Shown here: positions 1 through 9,695 of the stretch, one piece after another | Layout of the letters: each line of letters begins with the position of its first letter | Position numbering within the stretch: position 1 is the first letter of the stretch | DNA from: an uncultured Prevotellaceae bacterium | GTDB lineage: Bacteria; Bacteroidota; Bacteroidia; Bacteroidales; Bacteroidaceae | NCBI GenBank assembly: GCA_947169115.1 | Contig: CAMVOK010000012.1 | Location: 27,540 to 91,539, forward strand | Length of the DNA: 64,000 nt | Direction of reading: 5' to 3' | Notes under the pieces: generated by a model | The model's input: only the letters and a program-made list of their open reading frames with translations | Told to the model about the DNA's origin: nothing | The model's database searches: none | Program-made: the position numbers and the translations under genes

Positions 1-177
1 ATGGCTAAGAATGTCGATTCGCTGTGCTCTAAATTCCCGTGGACTAAGGCTTTCTACCTTAATAAAAGGGCGAAAGACAATTTCCACTCCACGCTTCCGT
101 TCGATGTCGAAATATGGTGACTTTTCGGAAGAGGGCTTAGGTTGCGAAACCAGAATCTTCTTTATCATGAGAATGTC

Positions 178-1227
178 CTAATATTTTACTATCAAACTTT
201 CCGTTACAATGGCCAAAGACTTCCAAAGAGCAAGCAATGGCATCAATTCCAAGGCGCAAAGATACGTAAAAAGATGGAAAAGACAATAACTTTTTTGGAA
301 AAAGATATGGTAAGTCTTAAAAGCGAGTAGAATTTTAAAAATAAGGAGGATAAAAACAAAAATTAAGGCTGCTTTTTCAAACGGAATACGAAAATAAATG
401 AAAATCAGAAGTAATGGAAAAAAGACAATAGACTCACTTGAAATGAGAAAGGTGTAGCAGTCTTTCCATAATTTTTGTTGAGATTTCGGAAAAAATATCC
501 AATTCACAAAACCGTTTAATATGCGTTTCACTATGAAGAAGCCAATGAAGCTTGAAACATAGATGCCAAGCAGCCATCTCGGAGACAACTGGCCAAGGAA
601 GAAGTTGAACTGATACTGGGCATAGGCAAACATGAACAATCCACCCATGAGACAAAGTTGCAAGATGAGTATGGAGCGGGAGTGTTGCTCTATGCCCGTC
701 TCTACGGCAAAGAGGCTGCTTTTTTCCCGTGGGGCAAAAAAGAAATCTTTGGCCTGTTGGTGAAGTTTGTGCCGGATGTTATTGAAAGAACGTACCAGCA
801 ATATAAGGCATACGAGCAGACTGCCTGTCACCAAGTCATCACGCCATAGCATGTAGGGCACAGGTGTGGCACTCATACCCTGACTGCGGTAAGACAGTTC
901 GGGATGGAACATGGGTTTCGAATGGAAGAAACCTTGGCTGAAATCGATAATGTGTCCTTCCTGTGCTTCGTAGGGCTTTTCTCCCTTCAGTCCAGGTATG
1001 CAGAGTGTGTCGGGGCGTTCGCTACGTATTTTCTCACGTACAGGTAGATTGGCCTGTATGGCCGAGTCGAGTTGCTGTGGGGTGCAGTTGCCCATCTGCA
1101 AGGCTATTTGCCAAGGACTGAACCCCTGAAAGACAACCGAATCTCTTCCTGCCGAAAGACTATCGATGGCGACATGAGATAACCCCACGCCATCGGTTCT
1201 TGCCATCAACGAATCACTCTGCTGCAT
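178..1227 (-). CDS. DUF4271-type multi-pass membrane protein
   Basis: 349 aa ORF; soluble N-terminus followed by several hydrophobic helices; resembles Bacteroidetes DUF4271 proteins. Confidence 0.7.
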   Translation of the reverse strand: MQQSDSLMARTDGVGLSHVAIDSLSAGRDSVVFQGFSPWQIALQMGNCTPQQLDSAIQANLPVREKIRSERPDTLCIPGLKGEKPYEAQEGHIIDFSQGFFHSKPMFHPELSYRSQGMSATPVPYMLWRDDLVTGSLLVCLILLVRSFNNIRHKLHQQAKDFFFAPREKSSLFAVETGIEQHSRSILILQLCLMGGLFMFAYAQYQFNFFLGQLSPRWLLGIYVSSFIGFFIVKRILNGFVNWIFFPKSQQKLWKDCYTFLISSESIVFFPLLLIFIYFRIPFEKAALIFVFILLIFKILLAFKTYHIFFQKSYCLFHLFTYLCALELMPLLALWKSLAIVTESLIVKY

Positions 1228-1248
1228 ATTCTCAAGAATGCCTTCTCT

Positions 1249-1836
1249 TTAAATCTTCGCAAACCGTCGCACACTCTCGTCGATGAGCGGTGTTGTGAAC
1301 ACCAGGTCTATGGCTTCCTCGGGTGTGCGTGCCACTTTCCAGATGTCGCGGTGTTCGTGGCGCATGAAGTTTTCTTCCATCGAACGTTCCAGATGAAGGA
1401 GTAGGTGGTCGTAGTAGCCATCGATGTTCAGGATAACGATGGGTTTCAGATATACCCCCAGTTGCTTCAGGGTGACAATTTCGAAAAACTCATCCATCGT
1501 TCCACAACCGCCAGGCAGTATGATGGCTGCATCAGTCATGTCGTTGATGGTCTGCTTGCGCGACTCCATGTCGGGTGTCTCTATGAGCTGTGTCAGTCCT
1601 GTATGTTGCCAGCCCTGTGCTATCATGAACGACGGGATAACGCCAATGGCCTTGCCTCCAGCCTCCAGACAGGCATCGCTGGAGGCCTGCATCAGTCCCA
1701 TGTTACCGGCACCGTTCACCAGAGTCACGCCACGCAAGGCCAGCCCACGGCCTAAGTCGCGGGCTGCCTCGTAGTATATGGGTTTTATCTTGGTGCTTGA
1801 TGCGCAATAAACGGCTACGGATTTGATGTTATTCAT
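1249..1836 (-). CDS. LOG family protein (TIGR00730-like, putative nucleotide 5'-monophosphate phosphoribohydrolase)
   Basis: [12 protein letters not shown] motif and GAGNMGLM typical of LOG family. Confidence 0.9.
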   Translation of the reverse strand: MNNIKSVAVYCASSTKIKPIYYEAARDLGRGLALRGVTLVNGAGNMGLMQASSDACLEAGGKAIGVIPSFMIAQGWQHTGLTQLIETPDMESRKQTINDMTDAAIILPGGCGTMDEFFEIVTLKQLGVYLKPIVILNIDGYYDHLLLHLERSMEENFMRHEHRDIWKVARTPEEAIDLVFTTPLIDESVRRFAKI

Positions 1837-3089
1837 ATTCCAAACGCTTTACGGATCTTCTCCACGTAGTCCAGTTTTTCCCACGTGAAGAGCTCCACCT
1901 TCACTTCTTTCGTGTCGCGGTACTTCGACTCGAAGCGTTTCTTCACCCACTGAGGTTCGCGACCCATGTGACCGTATGCTGCCGTCTCCTCATAGATGGG
2001 GTTGCGCAGTTTCAGTCGCTGTTCGATGGCGTAGGGTCTGAGGTCGAAGAGTGCCTTCACCTTGTCTGCAATCTCGGCATCGGACATATTCACGTGGCTA
2101 CGGCCATAGGTGTCCACGAAGATACTTACGGGTTCGGCCACGCCAATGGCATAGCTGACCTGCACCAGCATCTCGTCGGCCACACCGGCAGCTACCATGT
2201 TCTTGGCAATGTGACGGGCAGCGTAGGCAGCTGAACGGTCCACCTTCGAGGGGTCTTTGCCTGAGAAGGCACCGCCACCGTGTGCACCCTTGCCACCGTA
2301 GGTATCTACGATAATCTTGCGGCCCGTCAGACCCGTGTCGCCGTGGGGCCCACCGATGACGAATTTGCCCGTGGGATTCACGTGGTACTTAATCTGGTCA
2401 TTAAAGAGAGCCAACACCTTCTCGTTGTGTATGCCCTCTTTTACACGAGGAATGAGAATGTTGATAACGTCCTCGCGAATTTTGGCTTGCATAGCCTCAT
2501 CGGTGTCAAACTCGTCGTGCTGGGTCGAAACCACAATTGTGTCGATGCGTACGGGTTCGCCCTTGTCGGTGTACTCGATGGTCACCTGACTCTTCGAGTC
2601 GGGTCTGAGGTAGGTCATTACCTTCCCCTCGCGACGGATGTCGGCCAATACGCGGAGCAGACGGTGAGCCAAGTCGAGACTGAGCGGCATGTAGTTTTCC
2701 GTCTCGTTAGTAGCATAACCAAACATCATACCTTGGTCACCGGCACCTTGGTTCTCGCGGTCCTGACGGTCCACACCACGGTTGATGTCCTCGCTCTGTT
2801 CGTGAATGGCTGAGAGCACTCCACAGGAGTTACCCTCAAACATGTACTCGCTCTTGGTGTAACCAATACGGTTGATAACCTCACGGGCAATGCGTTGTAG
2901 GTCAACATAGGCTTGTGTACGGATTTCACCGGCCATCACCACCTGTCCGGTGGTCACCAGTGTCTCGCAGGCCACCTTCGATTCGGGGTCGAAAGCCAGC
3001 AGTTTGTCCAGTACGGCATCCGAGATTTGGTCTGCCACTTTGTCGGGGTGTCCCTCAGACACCGATTCCGATGTAAACAAATAGTTCAT
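1833..3089 (-). CDS. metK: S-adenosylmethionine synthetase
   Basis: [50 protein letters not shown]; the ORF-track start (3188) is too far upstream, real start M at 3089. Confidence 0.97.
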   Translation of the reverse strand: MNYLFTSESVSEGHPDKVADQISDAVLDKLLAFDPESKVACETLVTTGQVVMAGEIRTQAYVDLQRIAREVINRIGYTKSEYMFEGNSCGVLSAIHEQSEDINRGVDRQDRENQGAGDQGMMFGYATNETENYMPLSLDLAHRLLRVLADIRREGKVMTYLRPDSKSQVTIEYTDKGEPVRIDTIVVSTQHDEFDTDEAMQAKIREDVINILIPRVKEGIHNEKVLALFNDQIKYHVNPTGKFVIGGPHGDTGLTGRKIIVDTYGGKGAHGGGAFSGKDPSKVDRSAAYAARHIAKNMVAAGVADEMLVQVSYAIGVAEPVSIFVDTYGRSHVNMSDAEIADKVKALFDLRPYAIEQRLKLRNPIYEETAAYGHMGREPQWVKKRFESKYRDTKEVKVELFTWEKLDYVEKIRKAFGI

Positions 3090-3262
3090 CCTATTATCAT
3101 TTAAAATTAAACATTCAAAATCAAAATGCACGGCTGTGCACCGAAGAATGCAAGATGATAAAGGCTGTCGGTAGGGAATGCGTAACAACCCTAAGAGGTT
3201 GTCGTTTTAGCATTTTTTAGTGTGGTTGCAAGCAGCCCAAATCTGTCCACATTCATTTTCGG

Positions 3263-3390
3263 GTGCAAAGGTACGAATAAGCGAGCGAAAACGCAAATAA
3301 ATTTGTGGTTTTCCGAGCGGAAGTACCTTAGAACGCAGTTCAAAGTACGAATAAGCGAGCGAAAAAGCAAATTTATTTGTAGTTTTTCAC
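3263..3390 (-). promoter_or_regulatory. Duplicated Bacteroidete-type promoter upstream of metK
   Basis: Minus strand TTTG-N20-TACCTTTG; a second near-copy (TTTG...TACTTTG) lies about 74 bp further upstream; both share the spacer tcgctcgcttattcg. Confidence 0.6.
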
Positions 3391-3494
3391 AAGTGACGTG
3401 CCTTCCATGTGTGTGTTTCCAAAGCATGAATTGAAATTTAACCACTGGAAGAGGCTGTAGAACACTTGTCTGGAGGTTGCCCAAGTGTGGCTTG

Positions 3495-3560
3495 AACCGT
3501 CGCCACGGTTCAATTGACCCGTCGCGATGGTTCAATTGAACTGTCACGACGGTTCAAGCA
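3495..3560. repeat. 3 x 22-bp tandem dyad-symmetric repeat
   Basis: gaaccgtcgccacggttcaatt / gacccgtcgcgatggttcaatt / gaactgtcacgacggttcaagc. Confidence 0.85.
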
Positions 3561-3868
3561 ATTCGTCTAAATGGCTGGAAAGAGAGATAAGAGATAAAGA
3601 GATACTTCTTTTAACGTGAATTCTTCGACGAGCGAAGCGGCAAGCCGATTACGATGAATTTGCCCACATATATTATTTTTGACGGCGAATGACACAAATC
3701 ATACGAAATCGGACGCCCATAGGGCTACGCTCGCTGTGCGAGAATTTTTCACTCAGATATCAAATATAGACACAGTCTATCCGAATAGTTCGAATCATTC
3801 TTGCTCCGTTGCCCTACGCAAGCGGAAAACCGATTACGCCGACACTAAACGTTTTCGTCGAACTCACG

Positions 3869-6397
3869 TTATTTTACCAGTATTTTCTTTCTTTTTTGTA
3901 CGTATATGCCTCGTGTGGGTGTTGATGCGCGGCGGCCTTGCAGGTCATAAAGGGTATCGTCCGAGGATGGTGCGGTGGGAGCGATGAGACCCGTTTCGGT
4001 ATGTTTGGTGAGAGCAACGTTGTCAAAGCCGATGATTTTCTCTGTGCCGTTATTGTTGTGCATGGCCGTGAGGCGGATGGTGGTACTGGCGGAGCCGTCA
4101 CTCTCGAAGTCGAGGCTGATGTGTTGCCACTCGGTTTTGTTTTCCAAGGATGGGGATTGAATGGTTGGACCGTCCTCGGTGATGGCTGCGACAAAAGCAT
4201 CGCCACCCAGTCCGCTCTTCCAAAGGTCACACTCCAGCGTGTATTTTCCCTCGGGCAGACGCAGTTCCTGCGAGAGGGTGAGCGTGGGTGTGCCCCAGTT
4301 TTGGCGAATCCAGTAGGTCTGCTGGCTGTCTGCCGAAGGTTTGGCTAGAGAGCCAAAGAAACGGTCGAAGTAGGGGTCACCACTTTTCAGGGCGGTGAGG
4401 TCGTTCTCGTTACCCCCTGTGCGTTCCACAGTCCAACCTTCGGGTACGTGGATGGCGCGGTCGCTAGTGACACCGCTACCTTGTTGTACGGAATATGCGC
4501 CCTCGAAGTCGCCGTTCACAAGAGCCGTAGGCAGGTTGGGGTTAGAGATTTTCATCTCATTGCAGTATTTTTGCACCTCCATGGGGCTAAGACAGGCGTA
4601 ATGCACGGCCATGTAAGCCCGTGTATGGTCAGAATTCCGGGTATCGATGGTTCCACCCTCCCATCCTTCGAGCTCGATGACTTGATCCACCAGTCCATTA
4701 CGGAAGACAATCAGCCGATGTCCGTCGTAGGTCAGCACAATCTTCAGTTTCTTTAGTTTCGTAGGATGGTTGTCGCCGTTGGTACCTGTGCTGTTGTTGG
4801 CCCAGTCGTCGCTGGTATAGAGGGCGTTCTGACTGATATAGGTAGTGCCGTTGATGACCACTTCAGGACGCTTTGTCGTGGCATTGATGCGATAGACGAA
4901 ATCTTCGCCGATGGTGAATAACTGCCCCTCGTACTTGTCTTGGTCAAGGATGAAACCCAAGAAAGCCGTCGTACCCGACCAAAAGCAGTAGCAATCGGGA
5001 TATGAAAAACCTTCACCAGGACCAGGGGTAGCCTCTTCCGTCCACTCGTAGTTGCACAGCAGACTTGTGGGATAGCCTTTGGGATAGTTCTTGTTTACCA
5101 TCCAATAGTAGTAGTCGCCCTGCATCCAGCCGAGGCGCAGAGGAGCATTCTTCGAGCCGGGGAGAATGAAGGGTCGGATGTTGTTTTTCTCCGAATTCAT
5201 CGTGATTTGTTCGCTGCTGCTGACATTTCCCTCGTCGTCAATCACGTATTTCCATATCTCATAGACACCATCCTTGTTGTATTGTCCGTCCTTGGTGGGG
5301 ATGCTGAGGTACATATCGTTCACGTTATCAGGGTCAAGCGTCATGCCACCCGAGTAGCACCGTTCCGTCTTATCCCAGTTTTGGTGGAAGGCGTGTCCGG
5401 CGTATTGCACCCAGGTGCGTCGCCATTCGGTGCCTGTCCATCGGGCATACCAATAGACGTGGCTGGTCTTGGCATTGTCGATATGGGGATAGGCGATGAC
5501 GGGATGTTCTTCGTTATCCAGTACTATCTGCCACACCCAGTTGCGGATGTTGGTCGAATTATCGACAATGGTCTTGGGGTATGATGAGGCATAGGAGTCG
5601 GTCTTGTTGACGTTGAACACACCGTTGGCAATCTTTTTCAGTTCCTTGCCATTGATGTCGCGCAGGATGGGACCGTTACCCTGGTTGATGTCGATGACAT
5701 TGAAGTAGAGCCAGTCGGGCATTTCGTTGTCGGGGTGACCTGTGGTGTAGGCCAGGTAGATTTTGTCTTTGCCGTTCGACTGATATTTGGCATAGGGACG
5801 TGCACCGGTACTTTGCACGATTTGTTTGGGTCCGAAGTCGAACTGACAGTTGTCGTCGCCGTCGGGCATGGTCAGTCGCGCCAGCGTGGGGTGCCAGTTG
5901 ATGCCGCGCCAACAGAGATAGATGTGCTGAGGGTCGTCCGAGAGGATGAAGGGCGAGGGATATGTGGTGTTGTTGGCTGTGGCTAGATACTTCTCGTCGC
6001 CCAGGTCGGTGATGTCGCCCGGATGACGGCTGATGCGATACCAGATTTTGGGTTCATCGGTGTGGCGGGTGTAGAATACCATCACGCGCTCGTCGGGCAG
6101 GATGAGAAATGTGGGATTGTTGTGGTCGTCGGGTTGGAAGTAGGAACGTATGAGCACGTCGGTCTTCCGTCCCGTGAGCCAGTCGTACTGGGTAGCCATG
6201 ACATTGCCATGAACATCAATGTAGCCCAAATACGAGGCATTGATGGTGTGGGCCTCATTTTCATAGTGCAGGGCTCGTGGGTCGGCAAACCAGCACCAGG
6301 CACCCTCCTGAGCGACTACGTTGCTTCGGAAACTCTCTTCGGCAGCGACCTTGCCAGTCAGCAGGGTCAGTACCAATATGAAGAAAAGATTTTTCAT
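3869..6397 (-). CDS. Secreted BNR_4-type (sialidase-fold) protein with C-terminal carbohydrate-binding-like and sorting-type tail
   Basis: Signal peptide; GAWCWFADPRALHYE, DDHNNPTFLILPDERVMVFYTRH; C-terminal DLQGRRASTPTRGIYVQKRKKILVK. Confidence 0.8.
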   Translation of the reverse strand: MKNLFFILVLTLLTGKVAAEESFRSNVVAQEGAWCWFADPRALHYENEAHTINASYLGYIDVHGNVMATQYDWLTGRKTDVLIRSYFQPDDHNNPTFLILPDERVMVFYTRHTDEPKIWYRISRHPGDITDLGDEKYLATANNTTYPSPFILSDDPQHIYLCWRGINWHPTLARLTMPDGDDNCQFDFGPKQIVQSTGARPYAKYQSNGKDKIYLAYTTGHPDNEMPDWLYFNVIDINQGNGPILRDINGKELKKIANGVFNVNKTDSYASSYPKTIVDNSTNIRNWVWQIVLDNEEHPVIAYPHIDNAKTSHVYWYARWTGTEWRRTWVQYAGHAFHQNWDKTERCYSGGMTLDPDNVNDMYLSIPTKDGQYNKDGVYEIWKYVIDDEGNVSSSEQITMNSEKNNIRPFILPGSKNAPLRLGWMQGDYYYWMVNKNYPKGYPTSLLCNYEWTEEATPGPGEGFSYPDCYCFWSGTTAFLGFILDQDKYEGQLFTIGEDFVYRINATTKRPEVVINGTTYISQNALYTSDDWANNSTGTNGDNHPTKLKKLKIVLTYDGHRLIVFRNGLVDQVIELEGWEGGTIDTRNSDHTRAYMAVHYACLSPMEVQKYCNEMKISNPNLPTALVNGDFEGAYSVQQGSGVTSDRAIHVPEGWTVERTGGNENDLTALKSGDPYFDRFFGSLAKPSADSQQTYWIRQNWGTPTLTLSQELRLPEGKYTLECDLWKSGLGGDAFVAAITEDGPTIQSPSLENKTEWQHISLDFESDGSASTTIRLTAMHNNNGTEKIIGFDNVALTKHTETGLIAPTAPSSDDTLYDLQGRRASTPTRGIYVQKRKKILVK

Positions 6398-6421
6398 ATC
6401 CTATGATGGTATTGTTTTTTG

Positions 6422-8380
6422 TTAGAATCTTAATTGGTATTCCTTCATAATTTCCTGTACGCGCTGGTCTATCTGCTTGGCCAGAGCTGCGTTTTTCTCG
6501 GTCATGTTGGGAATCTGGAGTATGTGGCCTGTGGCTGCCGGAACCGAACTGGCTTCTATTTCGCCGGCGTTTATCTCATTGAGCAGGTAGTTGAATAAGT
6601 CGGTCATTTCCTCTTCCGTCACCTCATAGTTCCACTTCACGGCATCCTCGATGCCCACCTTGTGTACGCCTTGGTTGTGGGAGCAATCCACGGGTATGAT
6701 TTCCACATCGGGGAACTCGCGGCGCAGTTTCTCCACCTTTCCGATACTGTTGCGGAAGGAACTAATCATATAGTCGAGGGCGGTGAAGCGCCATGTACGC
6801 TTGCCGCGGTTGATGGCATTCTTGTAACAGGTGAGCACGTCGTTATAGACGGGAACCACGGTTATCTTCTCCATGCCTGCCTGCCTTGCCCGAGCAATGA
6901 CGTTCTCCAGACGACCCTCCTCTGTGAGTGCGGCATCATAGATAAGTCCGGCTTTCCAAAGATTCAGTTCGCGGGCAGCAGTGCTCTTGCCGCTGGCCGG
7001 TGTACCCGTGACAATGACAATATCTTTCTTGCCAGCCCGCAAAGCCTTTTGCATCATTTTTTCGTAGATGGCATCAACCAACAATTGCTCTGCTTCCTGA
7101 TAGTCGGCAAAGTTAGGACCCGTATAGCCCAACGGACGGAATAGGCTACGTACGTCGTCGGGGTCGAGTTTGTTGCCTGCACTGCCCATGTATTTGTCCA
7201 CCAACTGACGAAGACGTGGCTTTACCCATTCCAAGGCATCCTTTCGGATGAGTTGGGGCTGTGGTGCCTCGATGGTGTATGTAGCAGGATATTTGTTCAT
7301 GCGGTTGTGGCGACGAATTTCCATCAATTTCTCCTCGCCGAAATAACTGTCTCCGGGCATCTGGTAACGGGCATTTCCGTTAGGGTCCTGCCGAAAGAGC
7401 ATCAGCGACTCCTCACCCTTATCGACAAAGGTCACCCAGCCGCGTGGCGACAAGTTATAGGCGTCATCTCCCAAAACGGCATTGACCAGGCAGTTTGTGT
7501 CCCACATACGCTGACCTGTGCTACAGGTGTAGTTGGTATAGACAGACTTGATGGGATTTATTTCCGTATAGGAAAGATCCACAAGAACGTCCTGTGGCTG
7601 GTAGTCCATGATGTCACCTATGTTGCTGGGCGACATGATGATATCTACGTTCTTGGGTAGTTTCTCGTAGAATATGGCCGACTGACGAGAGGCTGCTCGC
7701 ATGTTGTAGCCACAAAGGCTGTCGCCGCTCTCGAAGCGACCAGACTGTATGTAAACCGACTTTACTTTCTGGCCGAACAAATCCTGTCCGCTGAGAGGTG
7801 AGTATTCGTCGGCTTCAGATTCGAACAACGCTGCCAGGGAGGTTACGAAACCAATGGCCACAACGACGATGGACTTGTCCTCGGCCTGGCTCAGGACTTG
7901 GCGGTAGAGTTTGTAGCCATCAGGACAGTTCGTCATGTCGTGAGTGCGTTTGAAAAGGGGGTTCCCCTGGTCGTCTGTCAGGTCGCAAATGCCGTTGTAG
8001 GGGATGAAGCAACGTGGGTTCTTCACACCGTTGCGCTCCAGTCCTATGGGTATTTGGGGATGACCATAGTACGTATTGAAGATATCCACTAACTCAGCGT
8101 TCTTGATGCCCTCCCGATCGACGACAATACCTTTCAGATCTACACGTCCATCATCGATGTAGTGGTGTAGCATCATGAGGGTGAAAAGGTCATCTGTGGA
8201 ACTTCCGAAGTCGGAGTCGAGAATCATGGGGATGGGCTTACGCGGTTGCTGAGCGGAGGTTTGCGCCCAGGCTGTAGTGGTAAAACATAGCAGAAGGATG
8301 ATTCCGAATAATCGGATTCCATCTAAACATTTACCATTTAACCATTTACCATTTACCATTTTATATTTACCATTTACCAT
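6422..8380 (-). CDS. Nucleoside hydrolase-like domain fused to a zeta-toxin-like P-loop kinase, with predicted signal peptide
   Basis: MILDSDFGSSTDDLFTLMMLHHY (nucleoside hydrolase Asp cluster), VTGTPASGKSTAAREL (Walker A), LFGIILLLCFTTTAWAQ signal-like segment. Confidence 0.75.
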   Translation of the reverse strand: MVNGKYKMVNGKWLNGKCLDGIRLFGIILLLCFTTTAWAQTSAQQPRKPIPMILDSDFGSSTDDLFTLMMLHHYIDDGRVDLKGIVVDREGIKNAELVDIFNTYYGHPQIPIGLERNGVKNPRCFIPYNGICDLTDDQGNPLFKRTHDMTNCPDGYKLYRQVLSQAEDKSIVVVAIGFVTSLAALFESEADEYSPLSGQDLFGQKVKSVYIQSGRFESGDSLCGYNMRAASRQSAIFYEKLPKNVDIIMSPSNIGDIMDYQPQDVLVDLSYTEINPIKSVYTNYTCSTGQRMWDTNCLVNAVLGDDAYNLSPRGWVTFVDKGEESLMLFRQDPNGNARYQMPGDSYFGEEKLMEIRRHNRMNKYPATYTIEAPQPQLIRKDALEWVKPRLRQLVDKYMGSAGNKLDPDDVRSLFRPLGYTGPNFADYQEAEQLLVDAIYEKMMQKALRAGKKDIVIVTGTPASGKSTAARELNLWKAGLIYDAALTEEGRLENVIARARQAGMEKITVVPVYNDVLTCYKNAINRGKRTWRFTALDYMISSFRNSIGKVEKLRREFPDVEIIPVDCSHNQGVHKVGIEDAVKWNYEVTEEEMTDLFNYLLNEINAGEIEASSVPAATGHILQIPNMTEKNAALAKQIDQRVQEIMKEYQLRF

Positions 8381-8452
8381 TTTACATTTATCATTTATTA
8401 TTTATTATCTATTATTTATTATTTATCATTTACCATTCGCCATTCACCATTT
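8325..8452. repeat. AT-rich low-complexity tandem tract (taccattta-type)
   Basis: accatttaaccatttaccatttaccatttt... and tttattatttattatc; overlaps the N-terminal codons of the minus-strand ORF. Confidence 0.85.
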
Positions 8453-9593
8453 CCTCCAATAGCGTCTGGCAGTGACCAGGCATCAGAATGTGGTGGTTGC
8501 CAATGGGATGAGTTAGGAAATATTGTGCCATACTAGGATTAGAAAGTTGTACAACGGTTTGTGTACGGCACAGATTGGGACGCGCCTCACAGCGTAGCAG
8601 TTGACCTTCGGCTATGAAATGGCGGCTAAGGTCTCCGGCAAGTTTAAACAGGGTAACAGGTCCTTCGGGCATGTAACCACGAATGCCAACGCCAATGCCA
8701 GATTCGAAGTGCGTATCCAGTTCGTAGCGGCTGACCATGTCTAAGGGGATGGTGCAGTGAGCCAGTAACATTTCGCCTGTTTCCGAGTTGATGTGGGCTG
8801 GATTGGCTTGGAAGCCAGAAATGCCAAACAGGCTACGTACCACCATCATGGACAGCATGGCGGGCACATCGCCTTCGCAACCTGCCACCAACCCTTCGGC
8901 ATTGAGTTTGGCCAAAGCCAGACAACCGGTATTGCGAAGCACGGACAGCAGGTCGAAGCAACGGAGCGTGAAACCTTGAAGCTGATGGTCGGTTACCACC
9001 TTTTTCAGGGCTTCATAGATGCACATGGCACCTTCTTTCCCCTTGTCTATCTGGGTTGTACCAAGGGCTTTCAGAACTTCGTCCAAGGAAATGTCCACGA
9101 GTTCTATGCCCAATTTATGGCGTACAACATCGTAATCGGCTTCGCTGCTGATAAGCCAGTCCGAAGGTTTACCGATGATGCCCAAGCGCGTGCCGTGTAG
9201 TTTACGGCGTGCCACAGCTACGCGCTCCAGTTCGGAGATGCGTTGGTGGATGTATTGGGGTGTACCGTGCAGGATTTCCCCGTGTAGGTGGTGCTGTTGC
9301 AGGTAGGAAAGAATCTCCATCGATGCAGCCAGTGAATTACTGGTTCCAGAGGTCAGCAACAGGATGGGTTGCCTCGTTTGTCCGATTTGTGGCAACAGGG
9401 TTTTAAAGATGCCTTCGGTGCCACCTGTGCGCACATAGATGAGACTTAGGGGAGCCTGTCCGTAGGTGGAGAAGTCTTCTTGGTACAGGTCGTGGTTGAT
9501 GTCTAACGAGTTCAGAAACTCGCGTGTGCTGGCAGCTACAGTTTGTTCGTCATGTAACTGTGATGTCAGTGTGTAGATGGATACATTTGCCAT
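8430..9593 (-). CDS. Fucose isomerase-like (FucI/AraA fold) protein
   Basis: 388 aa; CEGDVPAMLSMMVVRSLFG...NPAHINSETGEMLLAHCTIP pattern of fucose isomerase C-terminal-like proteins; likely start M at 9593. Confidence 0.6.
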   Translation of the reverse strand: MANVSIYTLTSQLHDEQTVAASTREFLNSLDINHDLYQEDFSTYGQAPLSLIYVRTGGTEGIFKTLLPQIGQTRQPILLLTSGTSNSLAASMEILSYLQQHHLHGEILHGTPQYIHQRISELERVAVARRKLHGTRLGIIGKPSDWLISSEADYDVVRHKLGIELVDISLDEVLKALGTTQIDKGKEGAMCIYEALKKVVTDHQLQGFTLRCFDLLSVLRNTGCLALAKLNAEGLVAGCEGDVPAMLSMMVVRSLFGISGFQANPAHINSETGEMLLAHCTIPLDMVSRYELDTHFESGIGVGIRGYMPEGPVTLFKLAGDLSRHFIAEGQLLRCEARPNLCRTQTVVQLSNPSMAQYFLTHPIGNHHILMPGHCQTLLEEMVNGEW

Positions 9594-9599
9594 TGAATC

Positions 9600-9690
9600 A
9601 TTTACCATTTAACCATTTACCATTTAACCATTTACCATTTAACGTTGCCAAGTGCCCATTCGCCATTTATTATTTATTATTTACCATCAC
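9600..9690. repeat. AT-rich low-complexity tandem tract (accatttaaccattta)
   Basis: catttaccatttaaccatttaccatttaaccatttaccatttaacg. Confidence 0.85.
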
Positions 9691-9695
9691 CCCCA

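Noticed and set aside
1-120. 39-codon open frame at the left edge (MAKNVDSLCSKFPW...)
   Set aside because: Too short and truncated by the window boundary to assign
3089-3260. SAM riboswitch upstream of metK
   Set aside because: No recognisable SAM riboswitch core by eye; an Infernal scan would be needed
3191-3547. 118-aa minus-strand ORF upstream of metK
   Set aside because: Covers duplicated promoters and the 22-bp array; no protein signature
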